A stretch of 8,769 nt of DNA from Clostridia bacterium (GTDB lineage Bacteria; Bacillota; Clostridia; Oscillospirales; CAG-272), in contig JAGBWH010000034.1 in NCBI GenBank assembly GCA_017629925.1, forward strand, positions 1 to 8,769. Direction: 5' to 3'. Under the pieces are notes generated by a model. The model saw only the letters and a list, made by a program, of their open reading frames with translations, did no database searches and was not told where the DNA came from. The translations under genes and the position numbers were made by a program. Numbering within the stretch: position 1 is the first letter of the stretch; each line of letters begins with the position of its first letter. Below, one piece after another: positions 1 through 6,412 of the stretch.

Positions 1-896
1 CAGCCGTTGAGCCCGCCCTCAGCATTGATGTAGCCCACAGCTTCGCTTGTACCCATTGCGACACCCAAAACTTTACCACAACCGAGTTCTTGTGCGCCTG
101 CAAGGGCGGTGACATCACCGTCGTTTGCCACTTCCAAGGGAATGTCTTCACCCATTTCACGTGCCACATCTATGTACATGGTTTTGACTTGGCGTTCAAA
201 ATCTTCGTCGCTCACTTTCACAAAGAGAGAAGCGACCATAATGCGATTATTGACATACACACCCGCAGAGGACACGCCAATGGCATCCACACGAGGCATT
301 TTGGAGGCGGCAGTTTTCATGGCGGTGAGAATTTCGCCATAGTGATAGTTGGGATCGCTCATGAGTTTGGGAGACCAAACCACCTCTTCGGAATAGACCA
401 CCTCGCCGTCAATTACGGCGCTGACCTTGCGGTCACTTCCGCCCGCATCAAACCCGATGCGACAGCCGTCCAGATGGCCACCAATCGCCATTGTGCATTT
501 TTTCTCAGGGGGAAGCTGGTCCACTTCCACATACAAAACCTCAAAGGGCTTTTCATAGACGCGTTGCATGAAGTAGTAGTCAAACTCACGAGTGCCACTC
601 GGACTGTATGCACTGTGAATATGGTCAAATATATCTTTGTCACCTGCCACATACACCTTAAAACCACCCACAACCCACAGCACGGATTTCACCATGCGCT
701 CTGCCATGCGTTTGGCTTCAGGCAGGTCCTCTGCGCTGTCAGAGACGGGGAGTGTGAAGGCGTAATTATATCCATCGTTACGCTCTACGGTCACATAAAG
801 CGTGTGGTGGGAAAGAGATGACGTGCGACGAACATACTCGTCAAGCACCAGAGACATTGGCGCAAAATGCGGATCAAGAGAAGGGATAAATTTCAT
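1..896 (-). CDS. ROK-family (sugar kinase fold) protein, N-terminal 298 residues, partial
   Basis: The reading frame opens at the ATG whose A is base 896, behind a good AGGAG site, and stays open to the left edge, so the C-terminus is missing. Residues 147-159 (IGFDAGGSDRKVS) match the first phosphate-binding loop of the ROK/actin-like ATPase fold. Residues 257-269 (ANDGDVTALAGAQ) fit the second Asp-containing phosphate motif, and 278-290 (GVAMGTSEAVGYI) the following Gly-rich loop, which differs from the usual GTGxGGG form. In classical ROK kinases the first loop lies at the N-terminus. Here about 140 residues precede it, and they show no helix-turn-helix I can recognise, so a NagC/XylR-type repressor is unlikely. 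The zinc-binding Cys motif would lie outside the window. Substrate unknown; it may be a sugar kinase or a non-catalytic relative. The fold call is fairly secure, the role is not. Confidence 0.75.
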   Translation of the reverse strand, partial: MKFIPSLDPHFAPMSLVLDEYVRRTSSLSHHTLYVTVERNDGYNYAFTLPVSDSAEDLPEAKRMAERMVKSVLWVVGGFKVYVAGDKDIFDHIHSAYSPSGTREFDYYFMQRVYEKPFEVLYVEVDQLPPEKKCTMAIGGHLDGCRIGFDAGGSDRKVSAVIDGEVVYSEEVVWSPKLMSDPNYHYGEILTAMKTAASKMPRVDAIGVSSAGVYVNNRIMVASLFVKVSDEDFERQVKTMYIDVAREMGEDIPLEVANDGDVTALAGAQELGCGKVLGVAMGTSEAVGYINAEGGLNG

Positions 897-961
897 AGAT
901 ACATCTCCTTTTTTTGTGTCTTTTCATAGGGGGCAAAATGCCACTTTCCCCATGAAATTTA
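887..961 (-). promoter_or_regulatory. Leader of the ROK gene with two competing pairings, one covering the start codon
   Basis: The first ten bases of the coding region (ATGAAATTTA) are exactly complementary to TAAATTTCAT in the 5' part of the leader (plus-strand positions 887-896 and 952-961). The same upstream arm can instead form a local hairpin: plus-strand TTTCAT (922-927) and GGGG (930-933) pair with CCCC (948-951) and ATGAAA (952-957), with a two-base bulge. The pairings are mutually exclusive. One buries the start codon and the other leaves it free. The complementarity is visible; regulation is inference. Confidence 0.4.
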
Positions 962-978
962 CATTTTTTCTCAATTAT

Positions 979-1006
979 ATTATACTTTTATTTTTGATGT
1001 TGTCAA
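979..1006 (-). promoter_or_regulatory. Sigma-A promoter of the ROK-family gene
   Basis: Read on the minus strand, TTGACA (1006-1001) is followed after 16 bases by TATAAT (984-979), a match to both consensus hexamers. A second TATAAT overlaps it at 979-974. Transcription would begin near 970, giving an untranslated leader of about 75 bases before the ATG at 896. Confidence 0.8.
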
Positions 1007-1073
1007 GAGGAAGAAAGGCAAAATGGCAAAAATAATATGGGAGCGAGTCAAGAAGCAAATTTCCCCTTTTCTC

Positions 1074-1102
1074 GTATGAAACAGAGGGCTTGTGCATAGA
1101 AT
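1074..1102 (+). promoter_or_regulatory. Possible sporulation (sigma-E-like) promoter of the sipL-like gene
   Basis: CATAGAAT at 1095-1102 matches seven of eight bases of the Bacillus sigma-E -10 consensus CATACAMT. The candidate -35, GTATGAA at 1074-1080, lies 14 bases upstream but matches poorly. I see no good sigma-A promoter for this gene. Mother-cell expression under sigma-E is what is known for SipL, which makes the match worth recording, but one partial hexamer is weak evidence. Confidence 0.25.
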
Positions 1103-1129
1103 GTAACAAAAAAGGTAAGGGAGACGTTT

Positions 1130-2692
1130 ATGGATCAATCAAATAAACCCACAACCACGGGGGCAGAGCAGGAATTTTCGCCCGGTGTGGTGTATGTAGA
1201 CTGTGCCACAGAGTATACATTGCCCGATTATCTATCCGAAATTCGCCGTGTGCTCACCCTGCGATGTTCCATTTTCCCTGCGGGGCAATTTTTAGGCAAC
1301 GGACGGGCAGAATTTGCGGGGAGTTGTGTCTTCACGGTGGTCTATTGCGACCAAGAAGGCAAAGCCAATGCCGTGAATGTGCCTGTTGATTACGAATGGG
1401 CGGTCAATGTAGGTCAAGCAGACCTGAGAGAGACGAAACTCTACGGAGACTGCAAGGTAGAGAATGTGTCTTGCCGTATTTTAGGGCCAAGACGGGTGCA
1501 AGTGAAGGGAACGATTGCAGGGAAAGCGCGTGGTTGGTCTCCCACCCACACATCCCCCTTTTCCGCAGAAGAGGATTTAGAAATGCTCCAAAGCACCCTG
1601 CCGTCAAGGATGGCATTTCCCTTTGAAGGTGACAGAGAAAAGAAAACGCTCTCACTCAAAGCCGAGGGCGCAGGCCCGCTTCGCTTGCTTTTCTATGAAG
1701 GCGGAATGCTCATAGGCGGAATAGAAAAGCAAGGCGACCGTTTTGTGGCGAAGGGAGAAATCAAAGTGAAAGGGCTGTGTGTGGGTGAGGACGGCACCCC
1801 CTTTGCCATTTGGGGCAAAATACCCTTTGAGGACCAACTCCCCCCCTGCCCCGACGGTGATGTTGATGTCTATTGTCAAGGAGAGATCCTCTCACTTGAA
1901 GGCAATATCACGGAAAGCGGCGGAGAGCAAAATGTTCTTTTTGAGTTGTCCACCTGCCAAAAGGGATGCTATTTTCTAAATCAACTCTACCAGCCTGTCA
2001 CCGATGCATTTTCTCCGTTTTATCCCTGTCATGTCAAGCAGGAAGAGCAAACGGTATGGGAGCATTTGGGCGTGGCGCGTGGCATCTTCCCTTGCGAAGG
2101 CGAGGTTGAGCGCAAAGGCGAGGAGCTTGAGGACGCCATTTCTGTGGCCGATACTTTTGTCACCGCAGAGAGCCCCACGCTTAGCATGAGTGACGGCAAA
2201 ATAGAAGCGAATACCACCGCCCACGTCACCATGCTACTCTCCACCACGCCAAGAGATGGTGCGAGTGAGCCCTCGATGACAAGTTACAGTTTTGACGCCC
2301 CCATTTCCGCCACCTTCCCTCTCATTGAAGGTGTGACCGACGACACCGATTTTGAGACCCATATGACCTTTTCCCCCGCAGAGGGCAGACTGGATAGTGG
2401 GAAACTGTTTTATGAGTTTCAAATGAGCATGTGTGTCGCCTGCGCCAAAAAACGCACTGTTCGTATTGCCACAGAGATGACATTGGAGGAAGACCAACCT
2501 TTCCCTTCCTCGGAGGGCGAAATTATAGCGGCGTATCTCAAAGATGGAGACACCCTATGGGGCATCGCCAAACGCTACCACACCCCGCTTGATCGCATCA
2601 TAGATGCCAACGACCTGCCCGAAGATGCCTTAGACGAGCCCGACCAAACCTACACGCTTGACGGGTATTCAAGGCTACTCATTACATCATAA
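1130..2692 (+). CDS. sipL: SipL-like spore morphogenesis protein (SPOCS/DUF3794 with C-terminal LysM)
   Basis: This 520-residue protein starts at an ATG six bases after AAGGGAG (1117-1123). Residues from about 31 to 140 resemble a SPOCS/DUF3794 unit, with the sequence TLPDYLSEIRRVL near its start. The middle (about 150-430) is beta-rich and probably holds further diverged SPOCS-like units. Residues about 468-518 form a LysM domain (DGDTLWGIAKRYHTPLDRII). In Clostridioides difficile, SipL has this length and layout, and its LysM domain binds the coat ATPase SpoIVA on the forespore surface, allowing coat assembly. There is no signal peptide or membrane segment, as expected for a mother-cell protein acting on the outside of the forespore. 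The gene stands alone: hairpin array A starts eight bases after its stop, and terminators follow. Other SPOCS-LysM proteins exist, so orthology to SipL is likely rather than proven. Confidence 0.82.
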   Translation: MDQSNKPTTTGAEQEFSPGVVYVDCATEYTLPDYLSEIRRVLTLRCSIFPAGQFLGNGRAEFAGSCVFTVVYCDQEGKANAVNVPVDYEWAVNVGQADLRETKLYGDCKVENVSCRILGPRRVQVKGTIAGKARGWSPTHTSPFSAEEDLEMLQSTLPSRMAFPFEGDREKKTLSLKAEGAGPLRLLFYEGGMLIGGIEKQGDRFVAKGEIKVKGLCVGEDGTPFAIWGKIPFEDQLPPCPDGDVDVYCQGEILSLEGNITESGGEQNVLFELSTCQKGCYFLNQLYQPVTDAFSPFYPCHVKQEEQTVWEHLGVARGIFPCEGEVERKGEELEDAISVADTFVTAESPTLSMSDGKIEANTTAHVTMLLSTTPRDGASEPSMTSYSFDAPISATFPLIEGVTDDTDFETHMTFSPAEGRLDSGKLFYEFQMSMCVACAKKRTVRIATEMTLEEDQPFPSSEGEIIAAYLKDGDTLWGIAKRYHTPLDRIIDANDLPEDALDEPDQTYTLDGYSRLLITS

Positions 2693-2700
2693 ATGGATTT

Positions 2701-2809
2701 GCGTGTTCTCCGCGAGGAGAACACGCGTCGATATAAATCCCTTGCGGGATTTTCGATATACGCCTGCGGCGTTCGATATGCGCTGACGCGCTCGATATGC
2801 CCTTCGGGC
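2701..2809. repeat. Hairpin array A: five palindromes joined by the heptamer TCGATAT
   Basis: Five stem-loops follow one another. H1 is an 11-bp perfect stem, GCGTGTTCTCC/GGAGAACACGC (2701-2726), with loop GCGA. H2 is AAATCCC-TTGC-GGGATTT (2735-2752). H3 is ACGCC-TGC-GGCGT (2760-2772). H4 is GCGC-TGAC-GCGC (2780-2791). H5 is GCCC-TTC-GGGC (2799-2809). H1 and H2 are separated by one G plus the linker; from H2 to H5 the only bases between stems are the exact heptamer TCGATAT (copies at 2728, 2753, 2773 and 2792). Stem sequences share nothing with each other. The inverse heptamer ATATCGA occurs once downstream (2911-2917). The array begins eight bases after the sipL-like stop codon. It is not a CRISPR array: the constant part is too short and the variable parts are palindromic. 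Function unknown. Confidence 0.85.
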
Positions 2810-2845
2810 GAGAAAGAATGTTTTTGCAAAGGGGTTTACATCACG

Positions 2846-2908
2846 CTCGAGCGGCTGGGGGTCCCCGAAACGAGCATTGCGAGTTTTGGGGGTTCGCAGC
2901 AAAGCGAG
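2846..2908. other. Long interrupted stem-loop between hairpin array A and its inverted linker
   Basis: Three nested helices can form. CTCG (2846-2849) pairs with CGAG (2905-2908). GCTG (2854-2857) pairs with CAGC (2897-2900). CCCCGAAAC (2863-2871) pairs with GTTTTGGGG (2883-2891), with one G-T wobble and an 11-base apical loop. The internal loops between helices are symmetric, 4x4 and 5x5 bases. The 5' end also contains the ten-base palindrome CGCTCGAGCG (2844-2853). ATATCGA, the inverse of the array A linker, follows three bases later. I see no coding potential and know no RNA family it fits. It may be the second half of the same element. Confidence 0.5.
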
Positions 2909-2918
2909 GCATATCGAC

Positions 2919-2950
2919 AAAAAAGAGCAAGGTTATCCTTGCTCTTTTTT
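2919..2950. terminator. Strong bidirectional intrinsic terminator
   Basis: A perfect 14-bp stem, AAAAAAGAGCAAGG/CCTTGCTCTTTTTT, encloses the loop TTAT. The T-run on the plus strand and its A-run mirror give a usable terminator in both directions. It closes the sipL/array A transcription unit and insulates it from the next promoter. Confidence 0.9.
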
Positions 2951-2959
2951 ACCATAGAT

Positions 2960-2981
2960 TGCGCCTTGAGCGCATTTTTTT
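2960..2981 (+). terminator. Second, short intrinsic terminator in tandem
   Basis: The five-base GC-rich stem TGCGC/GCGCA with loop CTTGA is followed directly by seven T residues. It lies ten bases after the stronger terminator and probably backs it up. Confidence 0.55.
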
Positions 2982-3014
2982 ATTTGGGGTGCAAACTTTT
3001 TCACCGGGGGGTGG

Positions 3015-3043
3015 TTTACAAATCCCACATTATATGGTATACT
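3015..3043 (+). promoter_or_regulatory. Sigma-A promoter upstream of the rsuA-tex pair
   Basis: TTTACA (3015-3020), a 17-base spacer and TATACT (3038-3043), preceded by TGG as an extended -10. Transcription would start near 3050 and run through the decayed fragment into the pseudouridine synthase at 3286, leaving an unusually long leader of about 235 bases. It may originally have served the gene of which only the fragment at 3100-3252 remains. Confidence 0.75.
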
Positions 3044-3099
3044 GTTTATTTGAAGATATGCTTTTTGACATTTTTTAAGGCAAAGTGGCGCGAGCATGA

Positions 3100-3252
3100 A
3101 TAAGCCACATCCACTTTCGCACGGGCCACTGCTTGACCGTGGCAGACAATCGTTATATGGGTTTGCTGTCGGTCTCTGTGCTGGGCGATGGCGAATGTGT
3201 TTCACTTGGTGGCGAAATTGGATTTGCCGAAAAGGTACTCAATCGTTGGTAA
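3100..3252 (+). pseudogene. Start-less C-terminal coding remnant, possibly of a D-alanyl-D-alanine carboxypeptidase
   Basis: After an in-frame TGA (3097-3099) comes a 50-codon open frame ending in TAA (3250-3252). Its translation looks like real protein, for example GHCLTVADNRYMGLLSVSVL followed by GGEIGFAEKVLNRW at the end. It has no start codon with a ribosome binding site: the only in-frame ATG is at 3157 and nothing suitable precedes it. The pattern GHCLxxA...MxLLSVxVLG...FAEKVLN resembles the end of the transpeptidase-like domain of DacB/DacF carboxypeptidases (GYCLxxxA...LIxVVLG...LLxYG), where this segment closes the catalytic domain. The match is from memory over a short stretch, so the family is tentative. 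The active-site motifs (SxxK, SxN, KTG) that should lie upstream are absent. It reads best as a leftover of a deletion between the promoter at 3015 and this point. Confidence 0.4.
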
Positions 3253-3285
3253 GTCATAAAAATTACGAAAAGAACGGGGGGTTTT

Positions 3286-3999
3286 ATGAGAATTGACAAA
3301 TTTTTGTCCGAAAATGGCATCGCCTCTCGCAAGGAAGCAGGGCGCGCCGCACGTGCTGGGCAAATTATCGTCAACGGCAAAGTGGAAAAGGACACCGCAA
3401 AGCACATCTCCCCTGAGACGGACGAAATTTACTACATGGGGCAACTCATCACCCACACGCCCTTCCTCTATATTATGCTCAACAAGCCAGAGGGGTATGT
3501 GAGTGCAACCGAAGACGGGCATTTTCCCGTGGTGGTGGAGCTCCTTGATACAGCGTTGCAGAGCCGTCATCTTTTTCCGTGTGGCAGGCTGGATAAAGAT
3601 ACCACGGGGCTGATGCTCCTGACAAACGACGGGCAACTCTCTCACCTTTTGCTCTCCCCTCGCCGTCATGTGGAAAAGCGGTATCGTTTTACCTGCGCTG
3701 AGCCACTTCGCGCGGATGCTGAGCAAATCTTTTCCGAGGGGCTCACCCTAAAAGACGGGGACGTGCTTCTCCCCTCCACCCTATACCCCACCCCCGATCG
3801 CATGGGAGGCGAAATTTGCCTAAAAGAAGGCAAATACCACCAAATCAAGCGTATGCTCGGCGCGATTGGCAACCGTATTGTTACCCTTGAGCGCATCAGT
3901 TTCGGGCCGCTTTCTGCCGACCCTGCGCTGGGGAGAGGACAATGGCGATATCTCACAGATGAGGAAGTCTCTGCCCTGCGGCAGGCTGTGGACGCCTGA
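3286..3999 (+). CDS. rsuA: RsuA-type 16S rRNA pseudouridine synthase
   Basis: This 237-residue protein has an N-terminal S4 RNA-binding domain (residues 1 to about 55, MRIDKFLSENGIASRKEAGR) followed by the RsuA/RluB/RluE/RluF catalytic domain. The catalytic motif GRLDKDTTGL puts the nucleophilic aspartate at residue 103. YIMLNKPEGYVSA (62-74) and EGKYHQIKRMLGAIGNRIV near 183-201 are the other family signatures and look closer to RsuA than to RluB. RsuA converts uridine 516 (E. coli numbering) of 16S rRNA to pseudouridine in a 30S assembly intermediate. Length and all motifs are intact. The start is the ATG after a run of six G (3276-3281), a modest ribosome binding site. No terminator separates it from tex, 44 bases downstream, so the two probably share a transcript. 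Another rRNA position as the target cannot be excluded. Confidence 0.9.
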   Translation: MRIDKFLSENGIASRKEAGRAARAGQIIVNGKVEKDTAKHISPETDEIYYMGQLITHTPFLYIMLNKPEGYVSATEDGHFPVVVELLDTALQSRHLFPCGRLDKDTTGLMLLTNDGQLSHLLLSPRRHVEKRYRFTCAEPLRADAEQIFSEGLTLKDGDVLLPSTLYPTPDRMGGEICLKEGKYHQIKRMLGAIGNRIVTLERISFGPLSADPALGRGQWRYLTDEEVSALRQAVDA

Positions 4000-4043
4000 A
4001 ATTTCATTTTGTTTTATATTGTTGTGTAAATAAAGGAGTTTCT

Positions 4044-6209
4044 ATGGACATTATCAAAACACTTGCAAAAGAACTGGGCTTAAAAGAAGACCAAGTCACC
4101 AAAACCGTTGAATTGATGGACGAAGGCAATACCATCCCTTTCATTGCCCGTTATCGTAAAGAGGTAACAGGCTCACTGGATGACGTCACCCTTCGTACGC
4201 TATTTGACCGCTTAACTTATCTGCGCAATATGGACAAGCGCCGCGAAGAGATCTACGCCTTGATTGACGCACAAGGAAAAATGACACCCGAAATTGCGCT
4301 GGCGTTGCAAAATGCCAAGGCATTGGTGGAACTGGAGGATATCTACCTGCCCTACCGTCCCAAACGCAAAACACGTGCATCTGTGGCTCGTGAAAAAGGA
4401 CTTGAGCCTTTGGCGCAGCTCATCATGGAGCAAAGAGACAGCTACGAGCGCACCTTTGAGGAAGAAGCGGCGCTCTATCTCAGCGAAGAAAAAGGTGTTG
4501 AAACGCCCGAGCAAGCCTTGGCTGGCGCGTGCGATATTATCGCAGAAGACATTGCCAACACCGCAGACTATCGTAAAATGTTGCGTGAGTTGTGCTTTAG
4601 TCATGGCTCTATCGTCTCCAAACAAGACAAAGAAGGCGATTCTGTATATGAAGGCTACTATGATTTTTCCGAGCCTATTTCCAAACTTCGTCAACACCGT
4701 ATTTTGGCGATTAACCGTGGCGAAAAGGAAGAATACCTGAAAGTATCTCTGGAACTAGACGAAGCACTCGCCATTGCCAAACTGTCCGCTCACGTGATTA
4801 CCAACAGCCATTCTCCCGCCACCAAGATCATTGCAGACACCATCCTTGACAGTTATCGTCGCTTGCTCTTCCCCTCCCTTGAACGCGAAGTGCGCGCACA
4901 ACTCTTTGACGATGCTTGTGAAGGCGCAATGAAGGTGTTTACCGATAACCTCCGCAATCTGCTCATGACAGCCCCTCTCAAGGGCAAAACTGTGCTCGGC
5001 TATGACCCCGGTTTCCGTACGGGTTGTAAACTTGCGGTGGTTGACCGCACAGGTAAAGTGCTTGAAACGGCTGTCATCTATCCCACGGATGGCCCGAAAA
5101 AGAATGTGGAAGGCAGCCGCGCAATCGTGCTTCGTCTGCTCCGCAAATGGGGCATTGATGTGGTTGCCATCGGTAATGGTACCGCTTCCCGCGAAAGCGA
5201 GCTCTTTATTGCAGATATTCTTCGTGACTATACCGCAAAAGATGTTACATATACCATTGTCTCCGAATCGGGTGCTTCTGTGTATTCCGCATCCAAATTG
5301 GCGCAGGAAGAATTCCCTGATTTTGACGTGACCGAGCGTTCTGCTGTTTCGATTGCAAGACGTTTGCAGGACCCCTTGGCTGAACTGGTAAAAATTGATC
5401 CCAAAGCCATTGGCGTGGGGCAATACCAACACGATATGAAGCAAGCCCGCCTCAGCGAAGCCTTGGGTGGCGTGGTGGAAGGATGTGTGAACTCCGTAGG
5501 CGTGGACGTCAATACCGCTTCCTACTCCCTTCTCTCCTACATTGCAGGTATTAGTGCTGCAGCCGCAAAAAATATCGTGGCTTATCGTGAAGCCAACGGT
5601 GAGTTTGTGTCTCGCAAAGAATTGCTCAAAGTGCCGAAAATCGGTGCAAAAGCCTTTGAACAATGCGCAGGCTTTTTGCGCATCACTGACGCAGACGAAA
5701 TCCTCGACAACACAGGCGTTCACCCTGAATCCTACGATATTGCTCGCAAACTGCTGACCAAATTCGGTTACTCCGAAGAGGATGTAAAAGCCAGCAAACT
5801 GAGCTTGCTTCCCATGTCCGTGGATAAATACGGCAAAACAAAACTGTGCGAAGAACTTGGCTGTGGCGTGCCTACCCTTGAAGATATTTTGACTGAACTG
5901 CTCAAACCCGGTCGCGATATTCGTGATGCGGCACCGCCTCCTTGCCTGCGCACAGACGTGCTGAAAATCGAGGACTTGACCGAAGGCATGCTGCTGACCG
6001 GTACCGTGCGCAACGTGGTAGACTTTGGTGCATTCGTTGATATCGGCGTTCACCACGACGGTCTGCTCCACATCTCCGAGATGTCCGATAAATTCATCAG
6101 ACACCCCAGCGAAGCCGTGGCGGTGGGTGATGTGATTGAAGTGAGAGTCAAGAGTGTAGACGTGAAAAAACAGCGCATTGGTCTCACCAGAAAAGGTCTG
6201 AAAAACTAA
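4044..6209 (+). CDS. tex: Tex-family RNA-binding protein with S1 domain
   Basis: This 721-residue protein matches Tex over its full length. The helical N-terminal region contains IPFIARYRKEVTG and YLPYRPKRKTRASVAREKGL. The YqgF-like RNase H fold begins near residue 317 (VLGYDPGFRTGCKLAVVD). The region around 455-550 carries the IGVGQYQHDM segment and helix-hairpin-helix repeats (SYIAGISAAAAKNIV, VPKIGAKAFEQCAGFLRI). An S1 domain lies at about 645-718 (GTVRNVVDFGAFVDIGVHHDGLLHIS). Tex proteins bind RNA through S1, are relatives of eukaryotic Spt6, and affect transcription and expression of particular genes; the exact bacterial function is unsettled. The start is fixed by AAGGAG (4033-4038), five bases before the ATG. 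There is no promoter or terminator in the 44-base gap after rsuA, so an RNA-metabolism operon is likely. Confidence 0.95.
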   Translation: MDIIKTLAKELGLKEDQVTKTVELMDEGNTIPFIARYRKEVTGSLDDVTLRTLFDRLTYLRNMDKRREEIYALIDAQGKMTPEIALALQNAKALVELEDIYLPYRPKRKTRASVAREKGLEPLAQLIMEQRDSYERTFEEEAALYLSEEKGVETPEQALAGACDIIAEDIANTADYRKMLRELCFSHGSIVSKQDKEGDSVYEGYYDFSEPISKLRQHRILAINRGEKEEYLKVSLELDEALAIAKLSAHVITNSHSPATKIIADTILDSYRRLLFPSLEREVRAQLFDDACEGAMKVFTDNLRNLLMTAPLKGKTVLGYDPGFRTGCKLAVVDRTGKVLETAVIYPTDGPKKNVEGSRAIVLRLLRKWGIDVVAIGNGTASRESELFIADILRDYTAKDVTYTIVSESGASVYSASKLAQEEFPDFDVTERSAVSIARRLQDPLAELVKIDPKAIGVGQYQHDMKQARLSEALGGVVEGCVNSVGVDVNTASYSLLSYIAGISAAAAKNIVAYREANGEFVSRKELLKVPKIGAKAFEQCAGFLRITDADEILDNTGVHPESYDIARKLLTKFGYSEEDVKASKLSLLPMSVDKYGKTKLCEELGCGVPTLEDILTELLKPGRDIRDAAPPPCLRTDVLKIEDLTEGMLLTGTVRNVVDFGAFVDIGVHHDGLLHISEMSDKFIRHPSEAVAVGDVIEVRVKSVDVKKQRIGLTRKGLKN

Positions 6210-6213
6210 AGTT

Positions 6214-6229
6214 TTCTAATATATTAGAA
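6214..6229. promoter_or_regulatory. Perfect 16-base palindrome after tex
   Basis: TTCTAATATATTAGAA begins four bases after the tex stop codon. It has no GC-rich stem or T-run, so it would be a poor terminator. A perfect AT palindrome of this length could bind a dimeric regulator, but it lies about 110 bases upstream of the ugpC promoter. Role unknown. The rest of 6230-6325 is AT-rich spacer in which I see only a weak AAATGG/CCATTT stem near 6243-6265. Confidence 0.35.
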
Positions 6230-6325
6230 TTGTTGCTCAAATGAAATGGTTATTTTTTCCATTTATACTCTATTTTTTGTGAATGTTTAACAAATACATA
6301 AAATAAAGTTTGGAGAATTAAAACC

Positions 6326-6354
6326 TTTTCATTTGGGCAAAATTTTGGTATACT
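6326..6354 (+). promoter_or_regulatory. Extended -10 sigma-A promoter of the ugpC-type gene
   Basis: TATACT (6349-6354) is preceded by TGG (6346-6348), an extended -10. A partial -35, TTTTCA (6326-6331), lies 17 bases upstream. The start site would be near 6361, leaving a leader of about 50 bases. The -10 block TGGTATACT is the same as in the promoter at 3015-3043. Confidence 0.65.
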
Positions 6355-6399
6355 ATATAAGGAAAATAAAATAAAGAACATACGATTTGTATGAAACAT

Positions 6400-6404
6400 G
6401 GAGG
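6400..6404 (+). promoter_or_regulatory. Ribosome binding site that sets the ugpC start
   Basis: GGAGG at 6400-6404 lies eight bases before ATG 6413. An in-frame ATG at 6398 overlaps this site and has none of its own, so the longer reading by five residues is rejected. Confidence 0.85.
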
Positions 6405-6412
6405 ATTGTCCT

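Noticed and set aside
90..821. Plus-strand open frame of 243 codons at the left edge
   Set aside because: It is the shadow of the minus-strand ROK-family gene, whose promoter, ribosome binding site and phosphate-binding loops are convincing.
2701..2809. CRISPR array
   Set aside because: The constant unit is only seven bases, the variable parts are palindromes of 11-18 bases, and no cas gene is present in the window.
2693..3103. Open frame of 136 codons starting right after the sipL-like stop
   Set aside because: It has no ribosome binding site, runs through array A, the stem-loop module and two terminators, and its translation looks like read-through of repeats.
3050..3285. Riboswitch or T-box in the long leader before rsuA
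   Set aside because: I found no T-box specifier or antiterminator motif and no known riboswitch core; GTGGC/GCCAC segments near 3085-3142 can pair, but the stretch is better explained as decayed coding sequence.
4755..6104. Long antisense open frame (449 codons) within tex
   Set aside because: It lies opposite a well-supported Tex reading frame; its translation is rich in Cys, His and Phe, as expected of an antisense shadow, and no ribosome binding site was recognised.
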